From: Acidobacteriota bacterium
GTDB lineage: Bacteria > Acidobacteriota > Blastocatellia > Chloracidobacteriales > Chloracidobacteriaceae
Reading direction: 5' to 3'
Length of the DNA: 64,000 nt
Assembly: GCA_016208495.1 (NCBI GenBank)
Contig: JACQXX010000103.1
Span: 35,705-99,704 of the forward strand
The notes beneath the pieces are model-generated. The model had not been told where the DNA came from and made no database searches. It was given only the letters and a program-made list of their open reading frames with translations. Below are positions 1 to 9,143 of this stretch, piece after piece. Position numbers and translations under genes: made by a program. How positions within the stretch are numbered: the stretch's first letter is position 1; the number at the start of each line of letters is the position of its first letter.

Positions 1-1
1 C

Positions 2-2005
2 CCTGCCATCAGTCGTGCGTTGCGCCCGTTCTCACGTCGTTGCAACTCCCAGCAAACCCTTGTGTTTGATGAAGAAACCACCGTTTCTCAATCGGCTGAA
101 GTCGGGTTTACTTTTCCTGCTTTCCAACCTGCAAAAGAACGCTGGTTTGAAGCCATTCTCGTTGTCGAGGACAGTCCTTCGATGGTTGTCTGGCAATCCA
201 CGATTCGAATGCTGGCTCAATTGCTGGGGCGTCATGGTGCTTTTCGTGATGTCCGGGTTTGGAAGTTCCAGATCCAGGAAAACAAAGTGCAATTGATTGA
301 TTCTTCAGGGATAGTACACGAACCCGGCATTCTTCGTGACCCGGCGGGACGGCGGTTGTTGATGATACTGACCGATGGGGTATCGGCGGCGTGGCAAAAT
401 GGGAATCTGTCCAACACGCTCATTGGTTGGGGAAGCCAAACCCCAGTTGTCATCTGCCAGATGCTTGGGGAATCATTGTGGAAATCAACCATTTTAGGCG
501 AGCCGGATGTGATTGTGAGAACTGGTATACCGGGTGTCCCAAATAAAAGGCTTGAGGTTGAGCGCCCGTGGTGGGCAGAAGCATTTCACGCTCAGGAAAC
601 TGACCTTCCAAATCCAACCAAAAAACCCGTGCAACTGGCCATTCCAATTGTTTCGTTGAAACCAGAGTTAATCGAGGATTGGGCAAAGATGTTGATGGGG
701 CAGGGGATTCCATACTCGGCAACGCTGGTTTCCGCTTCGCCAGGTACATCAAAAATTCAACCGCACGTTGAGCCTTTGGAAAGAATGAATCCAGAGGAAT
801 CCCTGGAGCGATTTCGGATGCTGGTCTCTTCTGAAACATATCGGCTGGCGGGCTATCTTTCCTGGATGCCGCTGACCTTGCCGGTTATTCAGTTGGTGCA
901 TTACCGAATGATTGCCAATTGCAAACAGGAGCAATTGGCCGAACTTCTGCTTGGAGGAATTCTCAAACGTCAAATACCTTCTGAACCAAAAGGCGAGGTG
1001 GAATATGAATTTGTTGATGGTGTAAGGGAACAGCTCCAATCAGAAGCAACAAATGATCTTGAACAGGTTTTGGCCTGTGTTTCCGCATATGTCGAGCATC
1101 AACTTGGAAAACCATTCGACTTTTTGGCCTGCATGATCCATCCACAAGGGAAAGAGTCCCTTCCAGCCATTGCCCGACCATTTGCCAGGATTTCAATTCC
1201 AGTTTTACGGCGGTTAGGGTTAACCCACCTGACTCTCAGTGATTTCGAAGAATTGCCACCACTTCCCCCAACCTTTACCAATAGCATCGGCATGGAATTT
1301 GTTTTGATTCCAGCCGGAAGTTTTCTGATGGGGTCACCAGAAACTGAAGCTGAACGTTATCTTGACGAAAGGCCACAGCACAAAGTCACGTTCAGCAAGC
1401 CTTTTTATCTGGGGAAATTCCAGGTGACCCAGGCACAATGGCAGGCAGTGATGGGAACCAATCCGTCATATTTCAAAGGGGACAACCTGCCGGTGGAGCA
1501 GGTATCGTGGAACGATTGCCAGGAATTTTTGAAAAGGTTAAATGCCAAACAGGATGGCTACAGCTACCGGTTACCGACTGAAGCCGAGTGGGAATATGCC
1601 TGTCGGGCAGGGACGAGGACGCCGTTTTCATTTGGGGAAACCATCACGACCGACCAGGTAAACTATAATGGAAATTATCCTTACGGAGATGCACCAAAAG
1701 GCGAGTATCGCGGAAACCCTACATCGGTCGGAAGCTTTCCACCTAACGCCTGGGGGCTCCACGATATGCATGGGAATACCTGGGAGTGGTGTCAGGATGT
1801 CTGGCACGACACCTATGACGATGCGCCAACGGATGGAAGTGCCTGGGAGGGTGAGTTTGATAACGAATATCGGATGATGCGAGGCGGTTCTTGGGGCAGC
1901 AGTGCCAGGCTCTGCCGGTCGGCGTTCCGCGACAGCTACTTCCCAGAGGGCGACGATAGGGTTAACAGTTTTCGGGTGGTTGCGGTGAGGACTCTAAATA
2001 CTTAA
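2..2005 (+). CDS. SAV_2336-type vWA-like N-terminal region fused to FGE-sulfatase domain (5' truncated)
   Basis: The reading frame is open to the left edge (it reads P-A-I-S-R-A-L-R-P-F from base 2), so the true start lies outside the window. The N-terminal ~400 residues resemble the SAV_2336 N-terminal family: an ALRPFSRR-like segment, then a strand with a MIDAS-like motif VVEDSPSMVVW and a later LTDG, as in von Willebrand A folds. The usual first Asp of DxSxS is Glu here (EDSPS). From about base 1275 to the stop is a complete formylglycine-generating-enzyme/sulfatase-modifying domain (SIGMEFVLIPAGSFLMGS, LPTEAEWEYACRAG, GLHDMHGNTWEWCQD, MRGGSW). In actinobacteria SAV_2336 proteins often sit beside AAA+ ATPases in signalling or conflict-type clusters; any partner gene here is outside the window. 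The FGE fold is sure. The N-terminal family name is moderately sure and the role is unknown. Confidence 0.8.
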   Translation, partial: PAISRALRPFSRRCNSQQTLVFDEETTVSQSAEVGFTFPAFQPAKERWFEAILVVEDSPSMVVWQSTIRMLAQLLGRHGAFRDVRVWKFQIQENKVQLIDSSGIVHEPGILRDPAGRRLLMILTDGVSAAWQNGNLSNTLIGWGSQTPVVICQMLGESLWKSTILGEPDVIVRTGIPGVPNKRLEVERPWWAEAFHAQETDLPNPTKKPVQLAIPIVSLKPELIEDWAKMLMGQGIPYSATLVSASPGTSKIQPHVEPLERMNPEESLERFRMLVSSETYRLAGYLSWMPLTLPVIQLVHYRMIANCKQEQLAELLLGGILKRQIPSEPKGEVEYEFVDGVREQLQSEATNDLEQVLACVSAYVEHQLGKPFDFLACMIHPQGKESLPAIARPFARISIPVLRRLGLTHLTLSDFEELPPLPPTFTNSIGMEFVLIPAGSFLMGSPETEAERYLDERPQHKVTFSKPFYLGKFQVTQAQWQAVMGTNPSYFKGDNLPVEQVSWNDCQEFLKRLNAKQDGYSYRLPTEAEWEYACRAGTRTPFSFGETITTDQVNYNGNYPYGDAPKGEYRGNPTSVGSFPPNAWGLHDMHGNTWEWCQDVWHDTYDDAPTDGSAWEGEFDNEYRMMRGGSWGSSARLCRSAFRDSYFPEGDDRVNSFRVVAVRTLNT

Positions 2006-2025
2006 TGCACTTTTCAGAAAAAGTA

Positions 2026-2466
2026 CAGAGTTCAAGCTTTAGCTTGCTTCTGGCTGAAGGATAGAACAATTTTAGTCGAATCAAGAGCTTGAACTCTGCG
2101 ATGCTCCACTTTTTGCAAGCTAAGGGAGCGTTAAAAAACAACTTCCCATTTTTGGTTGAGGGCAGGTATTTGGATTGAGCATCCCGAAGGGCTGCAGTTC
2201 GGATAGCCGGTCGGTTGCGAGGCTTTGTGAGCTACCACCGGGAAAAGGTTGGTTCCCATCCCCCCGCGCGAGCCGCGCCCCTGCGGGGCGCGGCTCGCGC
2301 GGGGGAAAAAGAATCGGCCACCGGATCCGGTGGTAGGCCCAAAGCGGCCAACCAACCGGCTATCCGAACTGCAACGCTTCGCGGTGCAAAACCAAAACCT
2401 AGACGTGACAGGATGCCCGCGCTCCCAGGAATTTATTTTTTAACGCTCACTAAAGCTTGAACTCTG
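2026..2466. repeat. Large imperfect palindromic element between genes
   Basis: This intergenic stretch is bounded by perfect terminal inverted repeats CAGAGTTCAAGCTTTAG (2026-2042) and its complement (2450-2466). Inside are further arms: GAGCGTTAAAAAA (2126-2138) against its complement (2436-2448), and a ~25-nt arm around CGGATAGCCGGTCGG (2192-2217) against 2349-2373. At the centre is a 21-bp perfect GC stem with a 3-nt loop (2261-2281 and 2285-2305). A second complement of the left terminus lies at 2086-2098, so a shorter 73-bp element may sit inside. No coding potential is visible. It looks like a non-autonomous palindromic mobile element, possibly several nested ones. Confidence 0.75.
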
Positions 2467-2502
2467 AACCGAAATCCGTAATCAGGACAGCGGTGTGTTG
2501 AT

Positions 2503-4506
2503 ATGCCAGCTTCGATCAATGTTTATTTAACCGTTCAAATTCTAAGTTATGCAACCGGGAGCGTCGTGTTTGTGATGCTTCTCGGGTATTTAAGAAAAGT
2601 TCAGCGACTGGGCGGGTGGACGACGTATGGGTTTGTAGCGGTTGTGCTGGGGCTGGTTTGGAATGTGGGAATCTTGATCAATCGGAGCGCGGGGCTGATG
2701 ACCGGCAATAATACGTTGCCGGTCATTTTCTTATGTGCGGCGTTGGCCCACAGTGCCCTTGTCTGGCTGCCAACCGTTTTGTGGCTTGATCAGGGAACAG
2801 TCAGATGGCGGGCGAAATGGTATTTTTGGCTTCAATATTGGGTTAGTTTTCTCTCGGCCATCAGTGCCGGTTTGTTCACGGTTGGATATCTTCTTGGTAT
2901 CATTGGCCCAATCTTTCGAGCCTGGGGAAACTGGTTGCTGGAAGCAACCGCTTATAGCCTTGTGCTGCATGTTCTTTTGGGCTGGATTCTGTTTCAAGGC
3001 AGGCCACACCAACCACCCCGCGAACTGATTTCCACTCGAATAGTTATGGCGCTGGGGTTGATCATGGCAATGAGTTTGTGGTTCAGAGCCCAGCCATCAG
3101 TATCACCCGAGTGGACATTGGCTGTTCGAACGGTCGCAGAACAATCAACCATTGTCGGTATCATTGTGTTGTTCAGCTTCCTGGCGCAATTTCGCTTTGC
3201 GGATGTTTTTGTGAAGTGGTGTCTGACGATCCTGGCGGCGGAAATTGTTGCTCTGGTTGCGGTTATGGTGGTTTTTGACCTGCTGAAGCCACATATTCGG
3301 AAACTTGTCATGTTTCCCAAGGCTGGAATCAGCATTACGGCTGTTTTTGTGGTGGCGGGGTTGTTGCTGGTTTTTCCGCGTATTTCCCGGTTCATTGACA
3401 GGGCGGCGGACCGATGGCTTTTTCATCGCCCTGACTATGGTGAACTTTTCAAGGAATTTACACTCAAATCAGCATCCGCATTAACTCAGATGGAGATTTT
3501 CAAAATTGCCGAAACGACCGTGAGCCGGGCGCTGGGAATTGAATCAGTTCGCATTGTCCTTCTTCATAAACCGCCTGGTTTCTGTTCCGAAATAGATCTT
3601 GGCGCCGAAAAGGTCGTAACGCTGTGGCCAGGTCACCCTCTGCAACGTGCCTTTGACGGGCTTGACCCTGAAGTCATCGTTCCAATGTGGGTGGGCGATA
3701 AGCTCCATAGTGTGATGGGGCTGGCTGCCGGGGAACGCCGCCGCCAGCTTCTGAGTGACGAAATCTCGTTTTTGACAACCATTGCCGAACGCCTCAGCCG
3801 CCGTCTTGAACAACTGAAATTTGACGAAGACCGTCGGCGGCAACACCTGCAGGAAACTCACTTGCAACAGTTGTTGATGGAAGCTGAAATCAGGGCCCTC
3901 CGGGCCCAGGTCAACCCGCATTTTCTGTTTAACACCCTCAATACAATTGCCGACCTGATTGCTGACGAACCCGAAAAAGCTGAACTGATGACCGAGCGAC
4001 TGGCTGAAGTTTTTCGATATTGCCTCACCCAGGCCAGTCAACCCACGATATCACTGGGAAAGGAATTTGATTTTATTCGGGCCTACCTTGAAATTGAACA
4101 GGTCAGGTTTGGCTCCAGGTTAAGGGTGATACTGGAACTAAATCCCAGCCTGGCATACTTTCCAATTCCATCACTGTTGTTGCAACCTCTGGTTGAAAAC
4201 GCTGTCAAACATGGACTGGCTCCAAAGACGGGGCCGATCAGTCTGTGCGTTCGCGCCCAAGACAATAGAGATTCAATCAGGTTACTGGTTGAAGATAATG
4301 GAGTTGGCCAGTACTCCGCGGCTGAATTTTTCTCCGGGGAGAGAAGTTCAATGCGTTCTGAATCGAGTGGTGTCGGGCTCCAACTGGTGACTGAACGGCT
4401 CCGTGCGCTGTATGGCGAATCGGCCTGGCTGTCGGTTGAAACAAAGGCTGGGACCGGAACCCGGATTACCGTGACGATTCCAAATCGAGTGAAGGCTGAG
4501 GTTTAG
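2503..4506 (+). CDS. LytS/YehU-type sensor histidine kinase
   Basis: A 667-residue membrane histidine kinase. The first ~300 residues hold about eight hydrophobic segments. A GAF-like region follows (roughly 320-440, around FKIAETTVSRALGIESVRIV), then a short coiled linker, then the His_kinase (PF06580) core with the phospho-acceptor in NPHFLFNTLNTI (His about residue 473). The HATPase_c domain shows LLLQPLVENAVKHGL and DNGVG. Kinases of this family signal to LytTR regulators, and one lies 73 nt downstream, so the two form a two-component pair. The ligand cannot be read from the sequence. Start is the ATG at 2503. Confidence 0.9.
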   Translation: MPASINVYLTVQILSYATGSVVFVMLLGYLRKVQRLGGWTTYGFVAVVLGLVWNVGILINRSAGLMTGNNTLPVIFLCAALAHSALVWLPTVLWLDQGTVRWRAKWYFWLQYWVSFLSAISAGLFTVGYLLGIIGPIFRAWGNWLLEATAYSLVLHVLLGWILFQGRPHQPPRELISTRIVMALGLIMAMSLWFRAQPSVSPEWTLAVRTVAEQSTIVGIIVLFSFLAQFRFADVFVKWCLTILAAEIVALVAVMVVFDLLKPHIRKLVMFPKAGISITAVFVVAGLLLVFPRISRFIDRAADRWLFHRPDYGELFKEFTLKSASALTQMEIFKIAETTVSRALGIESVRIVLLHKPPGFCSEIDLGAEKVVTLWPGHPLQRAFDGLDPEVIVPMWVGDKLHSVMGLAAGERRRQLLSDEISFLTTIAERLSRRLEQLKFDEDRRRQHLQETHLQQLLMEAEIRALRAQVNPHFLFNTLNTIADLIADEPEKAELMTERLAEVFRYCLTQASQPTISLGKEFDFIRAYLEIEQVRFGSRLRVILELNPSLAYFPIPSLLLQPLVENAVKHGLAPKTGPISLCVRAQDNRDSIRLLVEDNGVGQYSAAEFFSGERSSMRSESSGVGLQLVTERLRALYGESAWLSVETKAGTGTRITVTIPNRVKAEV

Positions 4507-4510
4507 GATT

Positions 4511-4551
4511 TTTGATTCTTTTCGTGTATTTCGTGTATTTCGTGGTTAAAA
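4511..4551 (+). repeat. Core fragment of the AAGTACCTT-type repeat family
   Basis: The short gap between the kinase and its regulator holds repeated TTTCGTGTA units followed by TTTCGTGGTTAAAA. This matches the middle of the 116-bp elements at 36320-36551 and 58800-58915, but neither terminal inverted repeat is present. It is best read as a decayed remnant of that family. Confidence 0.55.
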
Positions 4552-4579
4552 ATCGCCTGGAACTGTTGGTATAGCACTT

Positions 4580-5344
4580 ATGAAACTCAAGACCATCGTC
4601 ATAGATGATGAAGCCTCAGCCCGATCACGGCTGAAAAAATTGCTTTCCTCTCATCCGGAAATCGAGATTATCGGCGAAGCCGGGGATGGAATGGAAGCGG
4701 TCCAACAGGTTGAAGCATTGGGCCCGGATCTCATTTTCCTGGACATTCAAATGCCTGGGTTGAATGGATTTCAGGTCTTACAGGCCCTTTCCAACCCTCT
4801 TCCGCTGGTCATTTTTGCCACCGCCTATGATGCCTTTGCACTGGCGGCCTTTGAAGCCAATGCCGTTGGATATCTGCTCAAACCTATCAACCGTGAGCGG
4901 CTGGCTCACGCCATTGACCGCGCCCGCCGAATCTCCCAGGTCGAACCAGAAATGGATGCGGAACGCAAAAAAGTCCGCCAGGTTGTCTCTGATTCCGTCT
5001 CAACTTTCCCACGGCAAATTGTTGCCCGAAAACAAGATCGGTTTGTTTTGATTCCAACCAGCGACATTGTCCTGGTGATGATTGAAGACAGCGTCGTCAA
5101 AATCCAGACTGACTCAGCCCGGTTTCCAACCAATTACCGGCTGGTTGATTTGGAAAACCTCCTGCCTCAGCCTCCGTTTTTCCGAGCCCACCGGTCAGCA
5201 TTTGTAAATATCGAAAAGGTGAAGGAAATCGCTCCCTTCTTTAAAAGTACCTTTCTGTTAACCCTCAATGATCGAGATGGGACGGTGGTGCAGGTCAGCG
5301 AGCGGCAGTCAAAACAGCTTCGGGCGCTTTTACAAGGGCTTTGA
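4580..5344 (+). CDS. LytTR-family response regulator
   Basis: A 254-residue regulator. The receiver domain (1-120) has the acidic pair IDDE, the phospho-acceptor Asp55 in LIFLDIQMPG and Lys101 in LLKP. A LytTR DNA-binding domain fills the C-terminal ~110 residues (RQIVARKQDRFVLIP, FFRAHRSAFVNIEKV). It directly follows the LytS-type kinase and is its presumed partner. The secreted BNR-repeat protein 156 nt downstream is a possible target, by position only. Start is ATG 4580. Confidence 0.93.
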   Translation: MKLKTIVIDDEASARSRLKKLLSSHPEIEIIGEAGDGMEAVQQVEALGPDLIFLDIQMPGLNGFQVLQALSNPLPLVIFATAYDAFALAAFEANAVGYLLKPINRERLAHAIDRARRISQVEPEMDAERKKVRQVVSDSVSTFPRQIVARKQDRFVLIPTSDIVLVMIEDSVVKIQTDSARFPTNYRLVDLENLLPQPPFFRAHRSAFVNIEKVKEIAPFFKSTFLLTLNDRDGTVVQVSERQSKQLRALLQGL

Positions 5345-5500
5345 CCACCAGGATTTGATGGTTATTTATCCGCGCTGGATTGGGTTTTTTCCGCGTTTGG
5401 TCCAATTTTCTCCCCTACCATACCCAGATTGTGGATGATTTGACTCCAAACCAGTCCGACAATGTCCAGCCTTCACTCTCACGTTTGAGTCCTCATCACT

Positions 5501-7987
5501 ATGAAAAGATCCCTTATTGCCCTGATTGGGGTTTTGGGCCTGCTTTTGCCTTGCGGACTGGTCCTCCCTCGGTTTCAAAACCCCGGTTTCGCTCAATCGA
5601 AGCCAGTCCAATCGCCAGAACCAGATTCCGACGCCGATTTTGATCCAGATTTACCGGCCTGGTTACAGGGAAGGATAGATAAAGAAGACTTTCTCTTTCG
5701 GCGGTTTGAATATGTCGCCCAGATGCGTGGTTTACCGCATAGCCTTCCGTATGACCCCAGGATAAAAGCCATCGCTGAAATGAAGCGGGCTGAAGCCAGG
5801 ATTGGCCGCAGGCAAGCCGAAGGTGCCTGGCGCGAAATTGGACCGGCGCCTATTCCAAATGGTTTTCTTCCAGGCGGTTTGGAATCAACCGTGAGTGGCC
5901 GGGTCAATGCGGTAGCGGTGCATCCGACAAATCCTGACATTGTCTATATTGGCACTGCTGCCGGCGGGCTGTTTCGTACATTGGATGGAGGAAAAACCTG
6001 GGTGGGACTCATGGAAGAAGCCCAAAGCCTTTCGATTGGTGCTATTTCCATTGCTCCTTCACAACCGACAACCGTGTATGTTGGAACCGGAGAACCGTTT
6101 TTACCAGGATTTTTCGGCGTTGGAGTTTACCGGATTGACACTGCCGAAACCAATCCGAAGTTGACTGGCCCTTTGAATCGGGACGGGTCTGGAACTGACA
6201 TTATGAGCCGGAGTTCAGTCTCGAAAATCCTGGTTCATCCAACCAACCCAAACCATATTCTGGTGAGCACGGTGCCATCCGCCAGCGGCTTCAGTCGGTT
6301 TACCTTTCTGCCGCCAAATGGTATGGGATTGTTTCGCTCGCAAAATGCTGGTTCCGCCTTGCCGACGTTTTCCCGACTGGCGGTGCCAGGAAACGGATTG
6401 GCGCGACCCGTGACAGATATGGTGTATGAGCCTGGAAATCCAGACATTTTGATTTGCGCCGTGCAGAGTTTTAATTTTGTTCCAGATAGTGCAAGTGTTG
6501 GTGGAATCTGGCGTTCGACCAACGCCCAGGCTGACAATCCACGCTTCCAACAAATGGACCCCCTCACCGGCTTAAACCTGTATGTCAAATTGGCCGCGGT
6601 CAAAGTTGACACCGGTGTGACGATCCTGGCCGCAACCTCTGAACTCGACAGCGTCAAAGGCTGTGGAAGTGGTATTTTTGCCGGTCGCGGTGGGGTGCTC
6701 AGGCGTTCAACGGACAGCGGTGTAACCTGGTCGGAACCAATTACAGGCATTAGCGGGTATTGCGGCACCCAGTGTTTTTACAACATTGCCGTTGCCATGT
6801 CGCCGCTTGATCCAAAAGTGATCTATGTGGGAGGTCAAGGGCGGGCTGGACAGGTTGGAAATTGTGCCAGCATCACCTTTGCCAGATCCGGCGATGGTGC
6901 TACTTTCTTCCGCCGTGAACGCGGGTTGTATGCTGACACCCATGCGATTGAAGTTTCAGCCACAAACCCATCTATTGTTTACACTGGGGATGATGCCGGG
7001 ATCTTCAAATCAACCAATGAAGGGATGACCTGGACCAGTTTAAATACCCCGGATCTATCCACCATTTTATTTCATACGGTTGCCTTACATCCAACCAATC
7101 GAAATTTCTGTATCGGCGGAACCCAGGATCTTGGGACGGAGTTTCGAAGGGCGGATGGTACGTGGATACAAACAGACAACTCTGATGGCGGGGCTGTGGC
7201 AATTGACCGCAATGTCCGCGATACCTCAAATGTCTTGATGTATCACACCTATTTTAATATTCGAAATAACATCATTGGCTTTCTCAGAGTGCGAACCACG
7301 GCCTGTGCTGAAAGTGCAAGCTGGGATTGGCGCGGATGCGGGATCCGGCAGTCAAACCAGGGATGCGCCAACGAAGCCATCGCGGCTGACAATGGAATCA
7401 ATTGTAACGACAACACGTTTTTCTACGCACCAATGGAGTTGGGGCCAGGAAACCCGAACACCTTGTACTTCGGGACTGAGAAACTGTATCGGTCCACTGA
7501 TGCGGGCGACACCATGACGGTCGTCGGTGGTCCATTTGGCCAGTTCTCTGGTTCGACCCTTGGAGTTCCAATTACAGCGATTGGAATTTCCCCAGTTGAT
7601 GACAACCTGCGCGTGGTTGGACTCATTACTGGGAAGGTATTTCGTACCACGACGGGCTCAACCACGTTTGATGATATTTCGGGGCCAATTCCGGCTGGAA
7701 CCTTTGTCACACAAACCATTATTGACCCAACGAATGACGATACGGCCTATGTTACCCTCAATGGTTATGGTCTGGCATTGGGGCAGCACATCTGGAAGAC
7801 GACCAACCTGAGGGCTGGACGACCAACCTGGAAACCTTCTTCAATTGGAATTCCAGATGTTCCGGTCAATGATCTGGTGGTTGATCCAAAGAACCCACAA
7901 GAACTCTATGCGGCTACTGACATCGGGGTGTTTCGGTCGCTGGATGGCGGCAAAAACTGGGAACCTTTCAGCGCCGGGTTGCCGTGA
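5501..7987 (+). CDS. Secreted BNR/sortilin-like repeat protein, N-terminal part before in-frame TGA
   Basis: An N-terminal signal peptide (MKRSLIALIGVLGLLLPCG, with FAQ near the cleavage region) is followed by repeated BNR/Vps10-type blades with Asp-box-like motifs: LFRTLDGGKTWVGL, IFKSTNEGMTWTSL, VFRSLDGGKNWEPF. Blades alternate with 'hPTNPD.vYVGT' strands. The frame stops at TGA (7985-7987) right after FSAGLP, where relatives normally continue with a VPV..ALHP...HGRGMW strand. Exactly that sequence follows in the same frame (next entry), so this is one gene of ~1170 codons broken by a single stop. Predicted role: an exported propeller protein binding carbohydrate or protein; no catalytic residues recognised. 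Confidence 0.88.
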   Translation: MKRSLIALIGVLGLLLPCGLVLPRFQNPGFAQSKPVQSPEPDSDADFDPDLPAWLQGRIDKEDFLFRRFEYVAQMRGLPHSLPYDPRIKAIAEMKRAEARIGRRQAEGAWREIGPAPIPNGFLPGGLESTVSGRVNAVAVHPTNPDIVYIGTAAGGLFRTLDGGKTWVGLMEEAQSLSIGAISIAPSQPTTVYVGTGEPFLPGFFGVGVYRIDTAETNPKLTGPLNRDGSGTDIMSRSSVSKILVHPTNPNHILVSTVPSASGFSRFTFLPPNGMGLFRSQNAGSALPTFSRLAVPGNGLARPVTDMVYEPGNPDILICAVQSFNFVPDSASVGGIWRSTNAQADNPRFQQMDPLTGLNLYVKLAAVKVDTGVTILAATSELDSVKGCGSGIFAGRGGVLRRSTDSGVTWSEPITGISGYCGTQCFYNIAVAMSPLDPKVIYVGGQGRAGQVGNCASITFARSGDGATFFRRERGLYADTHAIEVSATNPSIVYTGDDAGIFKSTNEGMTWTSLNTPDLSTILFHTVALHPTNRNFCIGGTQDLGTEFRRADGTWIQTDNSDGGAVAIDRNVRDTSNVLMYHTYFNIRNNIIGFLRVRTTACAESASWDWRGCGIRQSNQGCANEAIAADNGINCNDNTFFYAPMELGPGNPNTLYFGTEKLYRSTDAGDTMTVVGGPFGQFSGSTLGVPITAIGISPVDDNLRVVGLITGKVFRTTTGSTTFDDISGPIPAGTFVTQTIIDPTNDDTAYVTLNGYGLALGQHIWKTTNLRAGRPTWKPSSIGIPDVPVNDLVVDPKNPQELYAATDIGVFRSLDGGKNWEPFSAGLP

Positions 7988-8002
7988 GTTCCAGTCTTTA
8001 AT

Positions 8003-9016
8003 GTGGCCCTCCACCCAACTTTCCGCTTTCTTCGCATTGCAACTCACGGACGTGGAATGTGGGATTGGCAGTTTCCGCGAGATCCCGACACTGCCGCTCC
8101 CGAAGTGCAGATTGTTTCACCAAATGGCGGGGAGGTGTTGACGCCTTCAAGTTCATTTGAAATCAAATGGACATCACAGGATGACTTTGAAGTCAAAAGT
8201 CAGGATGTGGCGCTCTCGACGGATGGCGGTACAACTTTTTCAACCGCGATTGCGACCGGATTGGGCGGCGCTGCCAGTTCCTTTGCCTGGACAGTTCCCG
8301 ACATGGACACACAGCAAGGCCGCATTCGGGTAACCGCAATTGATGAAGCCGGTAATCAGGGCAGTGCGGGCAGTGCGGGAAATTTTTCAATCACTGGAAA
8401 CCCGGATTTCTCACTGACCGCAACGCCATTGTCACAATCCATCACGGCTGGTGCCACTGCGGAATTTATGGTTTCAGCTACAGGTCGAAATGGCTTTAGT
8501 GGAACGATTGGGTTAGAGGCAGTGCTTGAGACTCCAGTGGCTGGGGTCGCCGTGCGATTGTCGTCAAATTCAGTGGAGACAGATGGCATTGCAACGTTGA
8601 CGGTTGAAACAAGCCCGACAACGCCAGGCGGGACATTGACTGTTACCCTGAAGGCATCAGGCGGGCAACCTCTCATTGCTCGAACCACAGTCGTTTCAAT
8701 TATGGTTCAGTCGCCTGATTTCGAACTTGGGTTTGATTCCAGTTCTATCACTTTGCGAAAAGGGGAAAAAATAAAGGTCGGGATAAAAATAAATCGCACG
8801 GCTGGTTTTTCAGGGGCTGTAACCGTGACACCGCCAGACACCAGGGCACAGAAACTTAAAATAACTCCGTCAACTCAATCCACCAGCGGCGCCAGTCTTG
8901 AATTTACAATCAAAGCCAAATCAGGTGCCACCGTTGGAACCTACCCGTTGACATTTTCCGGTCAGGACTCAACCGGGCGGACTCGGATGGCCACCCTGAA
9001 TCTGGTTGTTCAGTAG
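8003..9016 (+). CDS. C-terminal part of the BNR-repeat protein (same frame, after TGA)
   Basis: This is in the same reading frame as the preceding gene. Translation from 7988 gives VPVFNVALHPTFRFLRIATH then GRGMW, the normal last blade of this propeller type. GTG 8003 is only the first codon that could serve as a start and has no convincing ribosome-binding site. After the propeller come an Ig-like domain (PNGGEVLTPSSSFEIKWTS) and two beta-sandwich repeats (FSLTATPLSQSITAGATAEF; FELGFDSSSITLRKGEKIKV). There is no signal peptide of its own. It is most likely functional only as part of the 5501-9016 protein, if the TGA is read through or is a sequence error; otherwise it is a pseudogene fragment. 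Confidence 0.8.
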   Translation: MALHPTFRFLRIATHGRGMWDWQFPRDPDTAAPEVQIVSPNGGEVLTPSSSFEIKWTSQDDFEVKSQDVALSTDGGTTFSTAIATGLGGAASSFAWTVPDMDTQQGRIRVTAIDEAGNQGSAGSAGNFSITGNPDFSLTATPLSQSITAGATAEFMVSATGRNGFSGTIGLEAVLETPVAGVAVRLSSNSVETDGIATLTVETSPTTPGGTLTVTLKASGGQPLIARTTVVSIMVQSPDFELGFDSSSITLRKGEKIKVGIKINRTAGFSGAVTVTPPDTRAQKLKITPSTQSTSGASLEFTIKAKSGATVGTYPLTFSGQDSTGRTRMATLNLVVQ

Positions 9017-9045
9017 CCCTGGCGAAAAATTGCCAGAAAAAACTA

Positions 9046-9082
9046 TGGAGGGCGACTGAGTGCCCAACTCAGTCGTCCTCCA
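9046..9082. terminator. Hairpin between convergent genes
   Basis: A 16-bp stem, TGGAGGGCGACTGAGT (9046-9061) against 9067-9082, with a 5-nt loop. It sits between the plus-strand BNR gene and the minus-strand hsp20 gene. The position suggests a bidirectional terminator, though the flanking T-tracts are weak. Confidence 0.6.
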
Positions 9083-9143
9083 CGGTAAGCTGACGATCCA
9101 CGCTTTGAAGTTCGGGAAACTTCATTCGAGAAATTTCAAAGCG

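Noticed and set aside
8003..9016. Independent second gene after the BNR protein
   Set aside because: It is in the same frame, has no signal peptide or ribosome-binding site and starts in the middle of a conserved propeller strand.
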